42,755 bases of DNA from Deltaproteobacteria bacterium (GCA_018657625.1 JABHWU010000134.1:1-42755); one strand, 5' to 3'. Positions 16,531-25,986 are shown, numbered from the stretch's first letter. Translations and numbers: made by a program. Notes: a model not told the origin generated them from the sequence alone.

Positions 16531-18147
16531 CTATTTTGGAGAAACAGCTGAAGTGACACTTTGATATTTTAGAAATTGACAGGATTCAGGTTCCAACTGC
16601 TGATTACTTTTTAAATAGTCGATGAGTTGTTCCTGGAAAATTTTCCCTGTTATGTTAGCCTCCCCCTTCTGTTTAAGAAAGATTGCCGACAACACCCCAC
16701 CTCCGCCATAAAAGTGATAATCACTAATTTTGACTGTCTTATTTTTTTTATAATCTTTACGATTTGGCCACCAGCTTTGTTTATTCAATGTATTATTCCA
16801 TTCCGTTTTAAAATAAGAGAAAAGCCTGCGGTTATAAGCGCTTCGACGTTTTCCAAATTCCGGTTTGGGGTGAGTAGCTAAAAATATATCATTGTGGCTC
16901 ATCTTGATCGAAACTGCATGATTTGGATATCGTAACCATTGATAAATATGTTTTCGTCGCAGGATCTGGTTTTTTACTTTGTATAAGGAAATTTTTTCGA
17001 TAGATGGGAAAAGTGATCCGGCTGTTTTTTGATCACTAAAAGACAATGCCAGTAGTTCATTAATACACGAAGCGGCAATGGTTGTACTCGCTTTATGAAC
17101 TTTCCAATTGAAGGGTTCATTGATAAAAGTCAGGTAATCCTGGCTAAACGAAGTCATAGGCGGTTTGTTTTGATTGGAATCGGCAGCTTTAAAAATATTT
17201 ACCTGATGGTTGATGATTTTCCAAGTATTTCCTTTTTTTTGTAGGCTCAGCTTAATGTTCGTCACCGTTTCTGCGTGTTTACCCGCGCTGACGACAGGTC
17301 GTTGATCAATATATCTCAATTTCTGATTAGAACGGTATGGGTATAGCTGGTGATCATGGCCGGATATGATAAAATCTATCTCTGGGAAATCCGGTAACAG
17401 TGATCGAATGTCATTAACCGGAGGTATTCGATTCAACTTACCATTTTCATCATCTCTCATGGGATTTAGGCCTCCATGAATGGCTAATATTAAAAAATCA
17501 GGTTCTATCTCTTTTTTGATTTTAGCGATCCATTTTATTAAGGCCTGTTTGACAGAAGTTATTCTGGTTGTTGCTAAGGTTGAGATATTAGACCATATTA
17601 AAATACCGGGCGTGGTTGCACCAATAATAACAATTTTAAAATTAGGCTGGTGAATACTCAGGTAAGGGGAAAAAAAGGGTATGCCACTTTGTTGAATATT
17701 GGCAGCAATCCATTTTGTCTTACCACCGGGAATATAAAAGTTTTCCAAAAGAGAGAGGTGTTCCAGATCGTGATTTCCGGGAACAATGGCATCATATTTT
17801 AAGGAATTTAACAATCGGAAAAATGGGTTTTCCGCTAATCTGGTTGGATATAAATAATTGTAATAAATGGATAGTGGTGAACCTGAAATAATATCACCGG
17901 TATCCAGCAGAATAACGTTTTTTTGTGCTAATCGAATTTGTTTAATATAGTTTGCAATATGAAACAAACCGCTTTTTTTTCGATGGGGATACATGACTTG
18001 ATTGGTAAATCCGCCATGCATATCTGAAGTTATTAGTAATTGGAGCGTGTGTGTTGAGGATTTGTTTTGGTCGGCAGAAAGCGGATCAGATAAAAACAAT
18101 GGAATTAAAACGACCAGAAAGGAAATAGTTTTAATCAGTCTTTTCAT
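16531..18147 (-). CDS. UshA/CpdB-type 5'-nucleotidase
   Basis: A periplasmic metallophosphatase of 538 residues. With the ATG at 18145-18147 it begins MKRLIKTISFLVVLIP, a clear signal peptide, and sits 19 bases after the upstream gene; the longer frame to 18261 overlaps that gene. The metal-site motifs are SDMHG, DTGDIISG, GNHD and GHDHQ, followed by a C-terminal 5'-nucleotidase substrate domain (about 360-510, ending near YHFYGGGGVLSA). Relatives hydrolyse 5'-nucleotides, 2',3'-cyclic nucleotides or UDP-sugars. Which of these it uses is not decided by the motifs. It probably shares a transcript with the degenerate acyl-CoA-dehydrogenase-like gene. Confidence 0.85.
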   Translation of the reverse strand: MKRLIKTISFLVVLIPLFLSDPLSADQNKSSTHTLQLLITSDMHGGFTNQVMYPHRKKSGLFHIANYIKQIRLAQKNVILLDTGDIISGSPLSIYYNYLYPTRLAENPFFRLLNSLKYDAIVPGNHDLEHLSLLENFYIPGGKTKWIAANIQQSGIPFFSPYLSIHQPNFKIVIIGATTPGILIWSNISTLATTRITSVKQALIKWIAKIKKEIEPDFLILAIHGGLNPMRDDENGKLNRIPPVNDIRSLLPDFPEIDFIISGHDHQLYPYRSNQKLRYIDQRPVVSAGKHAETVTNIKLSLQKKGNTWKIINHQVNIFKAADSNQNKPPMTSFSQDYLTFINEPFNWKVHKASTTIAASCINELLALSFSDQKTAGSLFPSIEKISLYKVKNQILRRKHIYQWLRYPNHAVSIKMSHNDIFLATHPKPEFGKRRSAYNRRLFSYFKTEWNNTLNKQSWWPNRKDYKKNKTVKISDYHFYGGGGVLSAIFLKQKGEANITGKIFQEQLIDYLKSNQQLEPESCQFLKYQSVTSAVSPK

Positions 18148-18166
18148 CTGACCAGTAATGGTTGGC

Positions 18167-19825
18167 TTAAAATAGAATTCCCGATTTTTTTTGCAGTATT
18201 CTGATTTGCCGTTCCTGCAAAGTGAGTACGTTATGCACAAAATGTTCTGCCAATAATACATTTTGAAATAGTTTTTCTACCGTTTCGTTTTTTTCAATTT
18301 CAAGACTGATATTGAAAAAATTGACACCAATTTGCTCCATTTGTTTTTCAGATTCCAGTGCCTGCTGGATCAAATGATAGGAGATAATAACATTCCCCAG
18401 TAACATTGTATAGCGTTCCGCAAACAGTTGCCAACTGGTTAAATCTTTGTCATTGGTCATATCATCCTGCAATAATATTACCCCTCCAACGTATTCCAAC
18501 CAGATACCAATCGCAGACCTTAATTGTGGTGAATTTGCCTGGTGGGCATCTATATTCTGGTAATCTCCAAGGATGCTACTGATAAGTTTACCTTCATTTT
18601 TAATTAAATTATGAACAGCAGCCTGAGCCAAATTAGCATTTTTATTACCTAATGAATGAAAAGCAATAATTTTATTGATTTGTTGGCTCATGTCAAAATT
18701 ATCAGAATACATCGAAAGACCAAAATGATTAATCCCTTGTCTGATTAAATCGAAGGCAATGTTACTTGAATACAGCTTAAGAATAATACTGGTCAGTTTA
18801 TGTGAATTAATAAAATGATCCGCCTGGGCTTCCCCGGCATAAAGTTTGCAGTCATATTTAAAGGAGCTGGATAAAACTGCTCCCTTCAGGCCTTCATATA
18901 TGGCATAAAGCGTTGATTTAAAATCTGAGTGCTGAACAGCAATATTTTTTTTATTATTTGAGGACTGGTTGATTGAATTTTCTGTTATGATTAACCTGGC
19001 GATGGTCGCGACACAAAAGATGGAAAGCTGATGATTGAGTTCATCAAGGAAAAGCTCGGACAGTTCCGTCGGGGAAGCAACCGTTGTCAGTAAATGCCCT
19101 TTAGCCTTATTATAAGTCAAATTTCCAATCAACCAGTTTTCAGGCGCCATTGTCTGGTCACTTGTGGTAATTCCATTAGACCTTTCCTGTTTTTGGCCTA
19201 ACTGATAATAAGGTATTGCAAAAATTCCAATTGATTGTTGATCGATTCTAGCTGTAACCAATTGGATAATATTTAATCCAGCTTGTGGTTTGAAATAGAA
19301 AACATCTGTCAGCTTGCCTGATATTTCAAAATGATCGTCTTTTGGATTAGCTGTTAGGGAGACAGTATCATTTAAAATAGGAACCCCCAGGGCGTCTCCT
19401 GAATTCAATAAAGGTAGTAACATCTGATTGATCTTTGATGAACCATGCCGCTCCAATAACTTAATGAGTTCTCTGGTAAAGGCAGCTTGAATTGCCAGAT
19501 TAGAATTTGCCAAATAGAAAATTTCATAGGCGGCCATTATAACTGATTCTGGCAAAATAATTCCCGGTTTACCCGAAACGTTGGTCCATCCCTCTTTTTG
19601 AAATTTATGCCAAAGTTCTTTATCTATTTTATTTTTTTTCTTTTGGGTTTGCTTTTTCGGTATTAATAAAGAATCAGTAAGGCTGGTTGCATTGAACAAC
19701 CCATCTGTAAAAGCAAGCTCTTTTTGTTTTGAGAATATGCCGGAATGTTTTAAAACATCGACTTTAAGTGTGTCATTTAAAATGAAGTTACTTTTTTGAA
19801 CAAAATAGTCGTCAATAAATTTCAT
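18167..19825 (-). CDS. Degenerate acyl-CoA-dehydrogenase-like protein
   Basis: 552 residues with the overall layout of the long-form (about 590-residue) acyl-CoA dehydrogenases. LWHKFQKEGWTNVSGKPG (71-88) matches their N-terminal helical domain, and LLERHGSSKINQMLLPLLNSGDALGVPIL (123-151) the helix leading to the FAD-site strand. The beta-domain block ERSNGITTSDQTMAPENWLIG (214-234) and the following helical domain also match. Yet key parts are lost. The acceptor loop after the domain lacks the TEPHAGTD-type FAD motif, and the segment corresponding to YEGTNGIQ, which supplies the catalytic Glu in many homologues, reads FHSLGN (389-394). It is probably not a working dehydrogenase and may have a structural or partner role. 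Confidence 0.72.
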   Translation of the reverse strand: MKFIDDYFVQKSNFILNDTLKVDVLKHSGIFSKQKELAFTDGLFNATSLTDSLLIPKKQTQKKKNKIDKELWHKFQKEGWTNVSGKPGIILPESVIMAAYEIFYLANSNLAIQAAFTRELIKLLERHGSSKINQMLLPLLNSGDALGVPILNDTVSLTANPKDDHFEISGKLTDVFYFKPQAGLNIIQLVTARIDQQSIGIFAIPYYQLGQKQERSNGITTSDQTMAPENWLIGNLTYNKAKGHLLTTVASPTELSELFLDELNHQLSIFCVATIARLIITENSINQSSNNKKNIAVQHSDFKSTLYAIYEGLKGAVLSSSFKYDCKLYAGEAQADHFINSHKLTSIILKLYSSNIAFDLIRQGINHFGLSMYSDNFDMSQQINKIIAFHSLGNKNANLAQAAVHNLIKNEGKLISSILGDYQNIDAHQANSPQLRSAIGIWLEYVGGVILLQDDMTNDKDLTSWQLFAERYTMLLGNVIISYHLIQQALESEKQMEQIGVNFFNISLEIEKNETVEKLFQNVLLAEHFVHNVLTLQERQIRILQKKSGILF

Positions 19826-20019
19826 ATATATATTTTTTGAAGGTAGGTGTTATCAATCAAATAGTAAAATTTAAATTCTGTCTGAACAGGGTGGAAATGG
19901 CAAGTAATTAAAAGGTAGATAACTTTAAAACACCCTTAGATTACAATATAATACCTTTTATTCAAGGGGATTTAACAATAAGAACTCAGTGATTGCTTTT
20001 TAGATATAATTATAATCTT

Positions 20020-20559
20020 TTACTCCTCGGCCGGTGCTTGCTCAACAGGGTTAGCTGGTTCTACTTTTTTTGGTTCCTTAGGTTTAGGAGGGGGTGGCTC
20101 GTAGTACTTCCCTATAAAAGGACTTCTAATGAGTTGGATCAAATCAAATTTCCAGTTGATATCTTCCAAAATAGCAGGAAATATAATCTCTTTCACTACG
20201 ATTTGAGTTTGATTGATTTTATTTTCAAATTCAATTAGGCATTTAATGGCAGCAAAATTCCGATAGATAATGTCAATATTCTCAATTTTGATCGGCTTTA
20301 AGGTAGGCTTCCATTTTAATTCTACCATTCTTTGTGCGAACTCCGGTTTGGCTATGATCGTTCTGCTTTTCTTCTGACCGTGATCATACATCTCAAAATA
20401 CAGTTCTTCCTTCCACATTTGAAATAAGTTGCTAAAGGAAGTTTCTATTTTTTCTTTGATGACTTTAATTTCATATTTATTAGGATAAGCATCTACTGAA
20501 TTCAATGCCATTGTTAGAAGAATTCCTAATAGAAGAAAAAAGGTTTTATTCAAAGTCAT
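20020..20559 (-). CDS. Exported protein of unknown function
   Basis: 179 residues with a standard signal peptide (TLNKTFFLLLGILLTMALNS, cut near VDA). The mature domain (about 25-145) is of mixed alpha/beta type and has one Cys (IKCLIEF). The C-terminal 25 residues are Pro, Lys and Glu rich (YEPPPPKPKEPKKVEPANP), a flexible tail of the sort seen on cell-envelope proteins. It starts 25 bases after the DUF2254-like gene, so the two are probably co-transcribed. Its function is not recognised; the fold could be NTF2-like but this is a guess from the strand pattern. Confidence 0.68.
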   Translation of the reverse strand: MTLNKTFFLLLGILLTMALNSVDAYPNKYEIKVIKEKIETSFSNLFQMWKEELYFEMYDHGQKKSRTIIAKPEFAQRMVELKWKPTLKPIKIENIDIIYRNFAAIKCLIEFENKINQTQIVVKEIIFPAILEDINWKFDLIQLIRSPFIGKYYEPPPPKPKEPKKVEPANPVEQAPAEE

Positions 20560-20584
20560 ATCTTTTTTATGTGATTCAAACGAT

Positions 20585-22255
20585 TTACTTAAATTCCTCT
20601 TTCTGGGAGATTATATATTCTTCATAAAACTGATTTAAATATTCCTTTTGTTCCTCATCAATATACTCAAAGTTATATCCACGATCTGTTATTTCCCAAT
20701 ACTTCTTATCTTTTACCGCTAATAATGAATCTCTTAATTGAATTAGAAAAGAAAAAGTATCATGTTTTAAGTCTTCAACGATAATTGGTAATAGTGAAGG
20801 ATCTCCTTGTGATAATAAATAGGCAGCCAAAATCAGTTGAGACTTTCGAATCCCCATTAAGGCAAAAACATCTTTTTGTTTGTCAACCTTGTCTTCCAAT
20901 TCCATGAAAGTGAGTAAAATTTCTTTCATATTGGATAATTTTTTATCATGTGCTTTTGCCACCATCGTTCCCATATCAAAAGCGGCATTGTACATGACAA
21001 AGGGTAAATTTTTCTGTTTCAGAGCTATTTCACCATAATCTTTGAAATAGAAAATAATTTTTTTAGAAAGCTCAACATCATAATCAAAGATAGATTCAGC
21101 TAATAGTCGATATTGATAGTATAAATTAAAAATAGCCCGTTGATTGAGGTCATTTAATGAGACACGAATGAAGGTGTTATAAAATTTAACAACCATATCC
21201 AGTAAAAAATCATCCCGATATTTTATTGCGGCTTCACCAATGATTCTGGTATTTAAGGCAATGGCACTAATGGCATCTGGCATATCACGAATACAGGTTC
21301 TGTAAATTAGTTCCATATCCATAAATGTTTTGGCTTCAAACCATAACCTCTGATTACAAATCTCCTGGTAAAACTCTGAAGAAATCCCCACAAAGAAATC
21401 CTGTTGCGCAGAAAACCAGATTTTGGGAAGTTTTTTCTTCAACTCCATGTAATCGAGTACCATTTCCCTGATTTGACCGATCGCCATCAAACCCAGGTTT
21501 CTATCCATTTGGGAATTGGCACTTAAGGCCGTGTCCGTTACCTGATCCACTGAATTTGCTACCTCTTTTTGAAGGACCTGCATTTGGGGGTAGTTATTTC
21601 TTAAAGTAGCTTTTTTAATAGAATCTTTACTGGTGGCTTGTATGGCTGATAGTAAGTTGGTTGGTGTTAAAAACTGAAAAACGTATAAAAAATACGGCGC
21701 CAAAAGAGATATCTCTATTAAGGTAAATATCAATAGAAACTCAATGGCATAAAAAGGGTAAAAATCGGTTTTAATTGAAAATATTAAGATAATTGAAAAC
21801 AGTAAATTACTGACCATAAAAACAAAATAAGTCCGGTTGATTTTATCATCTAAAAAAAGATCAATCAAACGGGTACCATACCTTTGAGCAGCCAGCTGTA
21901 AAACAATCGCGACTACTGTAATCATAATACCTAAATTGGCAGCCAATAACTCAATAAAAGAGCCCAGGGCATCAGTAACATGATCCGGGTTGGTTGTTAA
22001 GGTGGTATAGAAAAAACCATGCTTTGATTGTACCCAATTAAAATCTAAAGCAGAATTTACAAAAAATATAAAAAAAGTAATTCCTAAAAAAACAGAAACT
22101 GAAATCACCCACCAGGAGACCTGTTTTACAAAAGATTCTTTTTGGACCAATGGTCTGCGATGAGTTCCGCTAAGATCTTTAGAACTGGTGATTCCTGATT
22201 TTTTAATCCTGTTGAGGATCTCTTCTGTACTTTGAGTATGGTTATTATTCTGCAT
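20585..22255 (-). CDS. DUF2254-like membrane protein
   Basis: 556 residues from the ATG at 22253-22255, which has AAGG 5-8 bases upstream; a longer frame runs to 22303. Four membrane helices lie in the first ~210 residues. The block VVAIVLQLAAQRYGTRLIDL followed by NRTYFVFMVSNLLFSIILIF resembles the DUF2254 core. The remaining ~350 residues are soluble and largely helical, possibly TPR-like, and should be cytosolic. The long C-terminal domain is not typical of short DUF2254 proteins. Its role is unknown. Downstream is an exported protein on the same strand. Confidence 0.7.
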   Translation of the reverse strand: MQNNNHTQSTEEILNRIKKSGITSSKDLSGTHRRPLVQKESFVKQVSWWVISVSVFLGITFFIFFVNSALDFNWVQSKHGFFYTTLTTNPDHVTDALGSFIELLAANLGIMITVVAIVLQLAAQRYGTRLIDLFLDDKINRTYFVFMVSNLLFSIILIFSIKTDFYPFYAIEFLLIFTLIEISLLAPYFLYVFQFLTPTNLLSAIQATSKDSIKKATLRNNYPQMQVLQKEVANSVDQVTDTALSANSQMDRNLGLMAIGQIREMVLDYMELKKKLPKIWFSAQQDFFVGISSEFYQEICNQRLWFEAKTFMDMELIYRTCIRDMPDAISAIALNTRIIGEAAIKYRDDFLLDMVVKFYNTFIRVSLNDLNQRAIFNLYYQYRLLAESIFDYDVELSKKIIFYFKDYGEIALKQKNLPFVMYNAAFDMGTMVAKAHDKKLSNMKEILLTFMELEDKVDKQKDVFALMGIRKSQLILAAYLLSQGDPSLLPIIVEDLKHDTFSFLIQLRDSLLAVKDKKYWEITDRGYNFEYIDEEQKEYLNQFYEEYIISQKEEFK

Positions 22256-22350
22256 TGTGCCTTGTTTTTTAAAATGATATGTCATACAAAACCGATATAT
22301 CACACATACGTATGCATGAATCTGTTATTCTGCTAAGGTCAATTAATAAT

Positions 22351-22584
22351 TTAATCATCAACCACTTCCCAGTACTTGATGGCTAATTTATTGACGACTT
22401 TACCTGATTTCAATCCCAAATGGTCATGGGTATGCCATTTAAGTTGATCTGTAAAGTATTCACTGTCAGGAAAACTAATTTTAATCGTTAATTTTTCCGA
22501 GATAATTCGACTAAGTAAAATTGCGTCGTGGGCAATGTTACTTTTGCCTTTTTTATCTCCTTTAAAATCATTTTTATTATCCAT
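22351..22584 (-). CDS. Small protein with Hfq/Sm-like pattern
   Basis: 77 residues from the ATG at 22584 (a GTG at 22596 would add four). After a basic leader the chain gives a helix, then a five-strand-like pattern. HDAILLSRIISEKLTIKISF, then LKWHTHDHLGLK and VVNKLAIKYWEVV line up with the helix, Sm1 and Sm2 of Hfq: the Asp of HDH matches the Sm1 Asp (QFD), and NKLAI matches the YKHAI of Sm2. The NG turn of Sm1 is replaced by DSE. Hfq itself is not excluded elsewhere in the genome. The start abuts the XPB gene head to head, so the promoters must overlap the other coding region. This is an inference from alignment by eye. Confidence 0.55.
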   Translation of the reverse strand: MDNKNDFKGDKKGKSNIAHDAILLSRIISEKLTIKISFPDSEYFTDQLKWHTHDHLGLKSGKVVNKLAIKYWEVVDD

Positions 22585-22596
22585 TATTAAGATCAC

Positions 22597-24000
22597 GTGA
22601 ATCAGAGTCTAGACCAAACTAAAAGCCCTGTTGCAGAAGTAAAATATCATAACGGGACTTTAATTATAAAAGAACTAAAAGCAATCGGACTGTCAAAGAT
22701 ATTCCCCTGGATCGTTTGGGATGACAGAAGCAAATATTTTCGATGTCATGCTTATAAATACCGGGAACTGATACATTTTCTCTATTTAAACAAGTTTGAC
22801 TATACAGATTCTACGCCAAATTATAATAAATTGCAGCTATCCATAAAAACTAATTTTACACCATTTGAGTATCAAACAGAAGCTCTAAAATTCTGGCATC
22901 CATCCAAAAGAGGAATTGTGATTTTACCGACCGGAACCGGTAAAAGTTACCTGGGGGCCATGATGATTCAAAAAATGCAACGTTCTGCTTTAATCATTGC
23001 TCCGACGATCGATTTAATCAACCAGTGGCAAACAACACTTATAGAATGGTTTGATTGTCCCATTGGATTATTAGGAGGGGGCAGCTATGAAATATTTGAC
23101 CTAACAGTATCGACTTATGATTCTGCCCGGATTCATGCCCATCATTTAGGGAATCGATTTGGAATGATGATATTCGATGAATGTCACCATTTACCGTCAC
23201 CGGCTTATGCAGAAATGGCGCGGTCGTATATTGCACCTTTTCGCCTGGGGTTAACAGCAACTTTGAATGAAGAAGATGATAAAAGAATATTACTGCATGA
23301 ATTGCTTGGAAATGTGGTATATAATAAAGAAATTCAACAACTTTCCGGTGAGTTTCTGGCACCTTATAAAGTAGAATCCATTGAAGTGGAATTGACAGAA
23401 AAAGAACGGGAGCAATATGAATATCACCGATCCATATATCTCACTTTTCGGGATCAGGCTCCCGGGCAATATAGTCAATCGACGACCTGGGAAAAATTTG
23501 TGATGTATTGCTACAGAACAGCTGAGGGAAGAAAAGCTTTGCAAAGTTTTGCTATCCAAAAACAGATTGCAATAGCTGCACAGAAGAAACTGGAGGCATT
23601 GGCCGACATATTGATTAAACATAATCATGAAAGAATTTTAATTTTTACAAATGATAATAAAACAGCCTATATAATTAGTAGTTTGTTTTTACTTCCCCTG
23701 ATTACGCACGAGACTAAAGCCAAAGAGCGCAAACAGATTCTTAAGAACTTTAGATCAGGTACCTGGCCTTTTTTGGTGAGTTCAAGGGTATTGAATGAAG
23801 GCGTGGATGTTCCTGAAGCAAATATAGCAGTTGTTGTATCAGGCACATCTACTGTAAAAGAGCATGTACAAAGGTTAGGCCGTATTTTACGAAAAAAAGA
23901 AGGGAAAAAAGCAACTTTGTACGAACTGATAACCATAGATACCGGTGAAATATACACTAGCCGCAAGCGGCGAGAGCATGGAGCCTATGAAAACATCTAA
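22597..24000 (+). CDS. XPB/UvsW-type superfamily 2 DNA helicase
   Basis: A 467-residue SF2 ATP-dependent helicase. The N-terminal domain (about 20-85) has the VWDDRSKYFRCHAYKYREL pattern of the XPB-like damage-recognition region. The motor motifs are all present: Walker A PTGTGKS (111-117), DECHH (194-198), TAT (220-222), and motifs V and VI in VLNEGVDVPEANIAV and HVQRLGRILRKKEG (423-436). Homologues unwind DNA in repair and, in archaea, pair with the Bax1 nuclease; no such nuclease is next to it. It begins at a GTG immediately beside the start of the Hfq-like gene, and its last 23 bases overlap the radical SAM gene. Confidence 0.87.
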   Translation: MNQSLDQTKSPVAEVKYHNGTLIIKELKAIGLSKIFPWIVWDDRSKYFRCHAYKYRELIHFLYLNKFDYTDSTPNYNKLQLSIKTNFTPFEYQTEALKFWHPSKRGIVILPTGTGKSYLGAMMIQKMQRSALIIAPTIDLINQWQTTLIEWFDCPIGLLGGGSYEIFDLTVSTYDSARIHAHHLGNRFGMMIFDECHHLPSPAYAEMARSYIAPFRLGLTATLNEEDDKRILLHELLGNVVYNKEIQQLSGEFLAPYKVESIEVELTEKEREQYEYHRSIYLTFRDQAPGQYSQSTTWEKFVMYCYRTAEGRKALQSFAIQKQIAIAAQKKLEALADILIKHNHERILIFTNDNKTAYIISSLFLLPLITHETKAKERKQILKNFRSGTWPFLVSSRVLNEGVDVPEANIAVVVSGTSTVKEHVQRLGRILRKKEGKKATLYELITIDTGEIYTSRKRREHGAYENI

Positions 24001-24931
24001 AAGCTGGGACGATAAACCTTATTTTCCTATTAGTAGTTATTATAAACAAACTTTTGGGGAAAAGGTTTATAAAATTACAGTCAGTGTTGCCAAAACATGT
24101 CCTCACCGCCTGCAACAATACGATCAAAAAGGATGTATTTTTTGTGATGAATGGGGGGCAGCCGGACATCATTTGATGAAAATAGGGCCATTAGAGGAAC
24201 AAATCATTACGAATCGTGAGAAACTTTCAAAAAGATATCGCGTCAATAAATTCCTGGTTTATTTTCAACCTTATACAAATACTTATACTGATCTGGATAA
24301 GCTGGTAAAGAACATTGAATTGTCTATTCAACAGGAACAGATTGCTGGAATTGTGATTGGTACACGTCCGGATTGCCTGCCGGAAGAATTATTCCCTGTA
24401 CTGAAAGATCTAGGTCAAAAAACATTTGTGTCGATTGAATTGGGAGTTCAAAGTTTTTCCGATCAGCATCTTCAGTTTCTTAATCGGCGACATACGGTTT
24501 TAGACTCTGTTGAGGCGATCAAAAATTTGAAGGAAAAGTCAGGTGTCAATGTTGGTATTCATTTAATGTTTGGATTACCTGATGAATCTGAGGATTTTAT
24601 TATTGAATCTGCCAATAAGATTAATCAGCTGGATATTGATAATGTTAAATTGCATAATTTACATGTATTAACAAACACTCCTTTGGAGAAAATGTATCAG
24701 GAAGGAACCTTTGAGCCGATAGAGTTGGAACCCTATGCGGAAAAGGTAATGACTTTTTTAAAGTATCTGTCACCTGAAATTGCCGTACAGAGACTTGCCG
24801 CTGTTGCCGCAAGATGGGATGAACTGATTGCTCCCCGCTGGACCAAGGAAAGAATGCGTCCCTCACAGTTTATTCAAAGCGAGATGATAAAAAATAACTT
24901 TTATCAAGGTATGTATTTTCAAAAAAAATAA
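23978..24931 (+). CDS. YhcC-type radical SAM protein
   Basis: 317 residues from the ATG at 23978 (an ATG at 23987 is also possible; the longer frame from 23945 is less likely, being inside the helicase). Like the YhcC/TIGR01212 family, it has a three-Cys iron-sulfur cluster motif with wide spacing: C41 in TCPHRL, then C53 and C56 in GCIFC. It also has AYFQPYTNTYTD-like YFQPYTNTYTD, VIGTRPDCLPEEL, SIELGVQSF and NVGIHLMFGLPDE. These proteins bind a 4Fe-4S cluster and SAM; recent members are linked to tRNA modification, but the reaction here is not assigned. Overlap with the helicase implies translational coupling. Confidence 0.88.
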   Translation: MEPMKTSKSWDDKPYFPISSYYKQTFGEKVYKITVSVAKTCPHRLQQYDQKGCIFCDEWGAAGHHLMKIGPLEEQIITNREKLSKRYRVNKFLVYFQPYTNTYTDLDKLVKNIELSIQQEQIAGIVIGTRPDCLPEELFPVLKDLGQKTFVSIELGVQSFSDQHLQFLNRRHTVLDSVEAIKNLKEKSGVNVGIHLMFGLPDESEDFIIESANKINQLDIDNVKLHNLHVLTNTPLEKMYQEGTFEPIELEPYAEKVMTFLKYLSPEIAVQRLAAVAARWDELIAPRWTKERMRPSQFIQSEMIKNNFYQGMYFQKK

Positions 24932-24990
24932 AACGGTTTAAGCTAGTAACTTGCTTTATTTTAATCAGATACTAAAAACCCAAATTTTTT

Positions 24991-25986
24991 ATGATGACTT
25001 TTCAGAAAATATTTTCGTTGTTTCGTCAAAGTTTACCTGTTCCCAGTTTGATTACTTATTCGAACTGGTTACTGGTTGCTGGTTTGATTTGGTTATCCGG
25101 AACAATAACGGCTAAAATTATTGAAAAAAATTACTTAATTACGCAGGCTAAGGACTCTAAAATTATTAGGTTAAATCAAAAATTAATTGCTAAACCTAAA
25201 AAATTAAATAATTTTGAAGCGATAATAAAAAACAATGTCTTCAATGCTGAAATTACAGCAGAGGTAATTCCAATCATTGAGGAAACTCCTGAAATTATAG
25301 CTCCTGCCAGTGATGAATTAAAAAAGATTATATCCAATTTGACTTTAATGGGAATTTATCGCGGCCGAACATACTATAGTATTATTAAGCATAACAAGAC
25401 AAGAAAGGAAGATTTATTTGGAATTAATGATGAAATTTTTGATACTGGTGCCGTGGTTATTAAGATTTATTCCGGGAAGACCAGACAGGAAATCCATATT
25501 CAATTGAAAAATGATATTGGGATTTTAAAATATGAAGAAGATACAAAAGCAGAAACAATATCTAAAAAAACGTCGAAAAAAGTTGTTCAACGAAAACAAG
25601 TTGCTAAAAAGAAATCACGTCAAAATCCAATAACTGAAGAAAAATTAAATTCTCAATCAAACAAAGGAAATGATTATTATTTGAGAGCTGAAGAAGTTGA
25701 AAAACACATTTCTGATTTCCCCAAGCTCTTGAACCAGGCTAAAGTCATTCCCTATATTAAAAATGGTAAAAGTGAAGGCTATACCATTAAATATATTGAA
25801 AAGGGAAGTTTGTATGAAAAACTTGGATTAAAAAACTTCGATATCATTCAAAAAGTTAATGGACAGGCAATTGACAGCATGGAAAAAGCGATTCTCTTAT
25901 TTAATACCTTAAAAAATGAAAGAGAAATCACCATTAATATTTTGAGACGTAGTCAGCCCATTAGTTTAAGTTATCATATTAATTAA
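24991..25986 (+). CDS. gspC: GspC-like type II secretion protein
   Basis: 331 residues. A short cytosolic tail and one membrane helix (about 25-43) are followed by the homology region (about 60-190, with KKLNNFEAIIKNNVFNAE and ELKKIISNLTLMGIYRGR typical of GspC). A Lys/Ser-rich linker (about 190-215) leads to a C-terminal PDZ domain (about 240-331, with GYTIKYIEKGSLYEKLGLKN). GspC connects the inner-membrane platform to the GspD secretin in Gram-negative type II secretion. No other gsp gene is in the window, and it is followed by asd. The lone position is odd; a split T2SS locus is the simplest explanation. Confidence 0.8.
   Translation: MMTFQKIFSLFRQSLPVPSLITYSNWLLVAGLIWLSGTITAKIIEKNYLITQAKDSKIIRLNQKLIAKPKKLNNFEAIIKNNVFNAEITAEVIPIIEETPEIIAPASDELKKIISNLTLMGIYRGRTYYSIIKHNKTRKEDLFGINDEIFDTGAVVIKIYSGKTRQEIHIQLKNDIGILKYEEDTKAETISKKTSKKVVQRKQVAKKKSRQNPITEEKLNSQSNKGNDYYLRAEEVEKHISDFPKLLNQAKVIPYIKNGKSEGYTIKYIEKGSLYEKLGLKNFDIIQKVNGQAIDSMEKAILLFNTLKNEREITINILRRSQPISLSYHIN

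Noticed and set aside
16474..16551. 25-codon plus-strand ORF after the small exported protein
   Set aside because: It overlaps the end of the nucleotidase gene and has no ribosome binding site or family features.
22603..22616. TCTAGACCA near the helicase start, like the aap repeat palindrome
   Set aside because: Only one half of the dyad is present and the rest of the repeat unit is missing, so it is likely chance.
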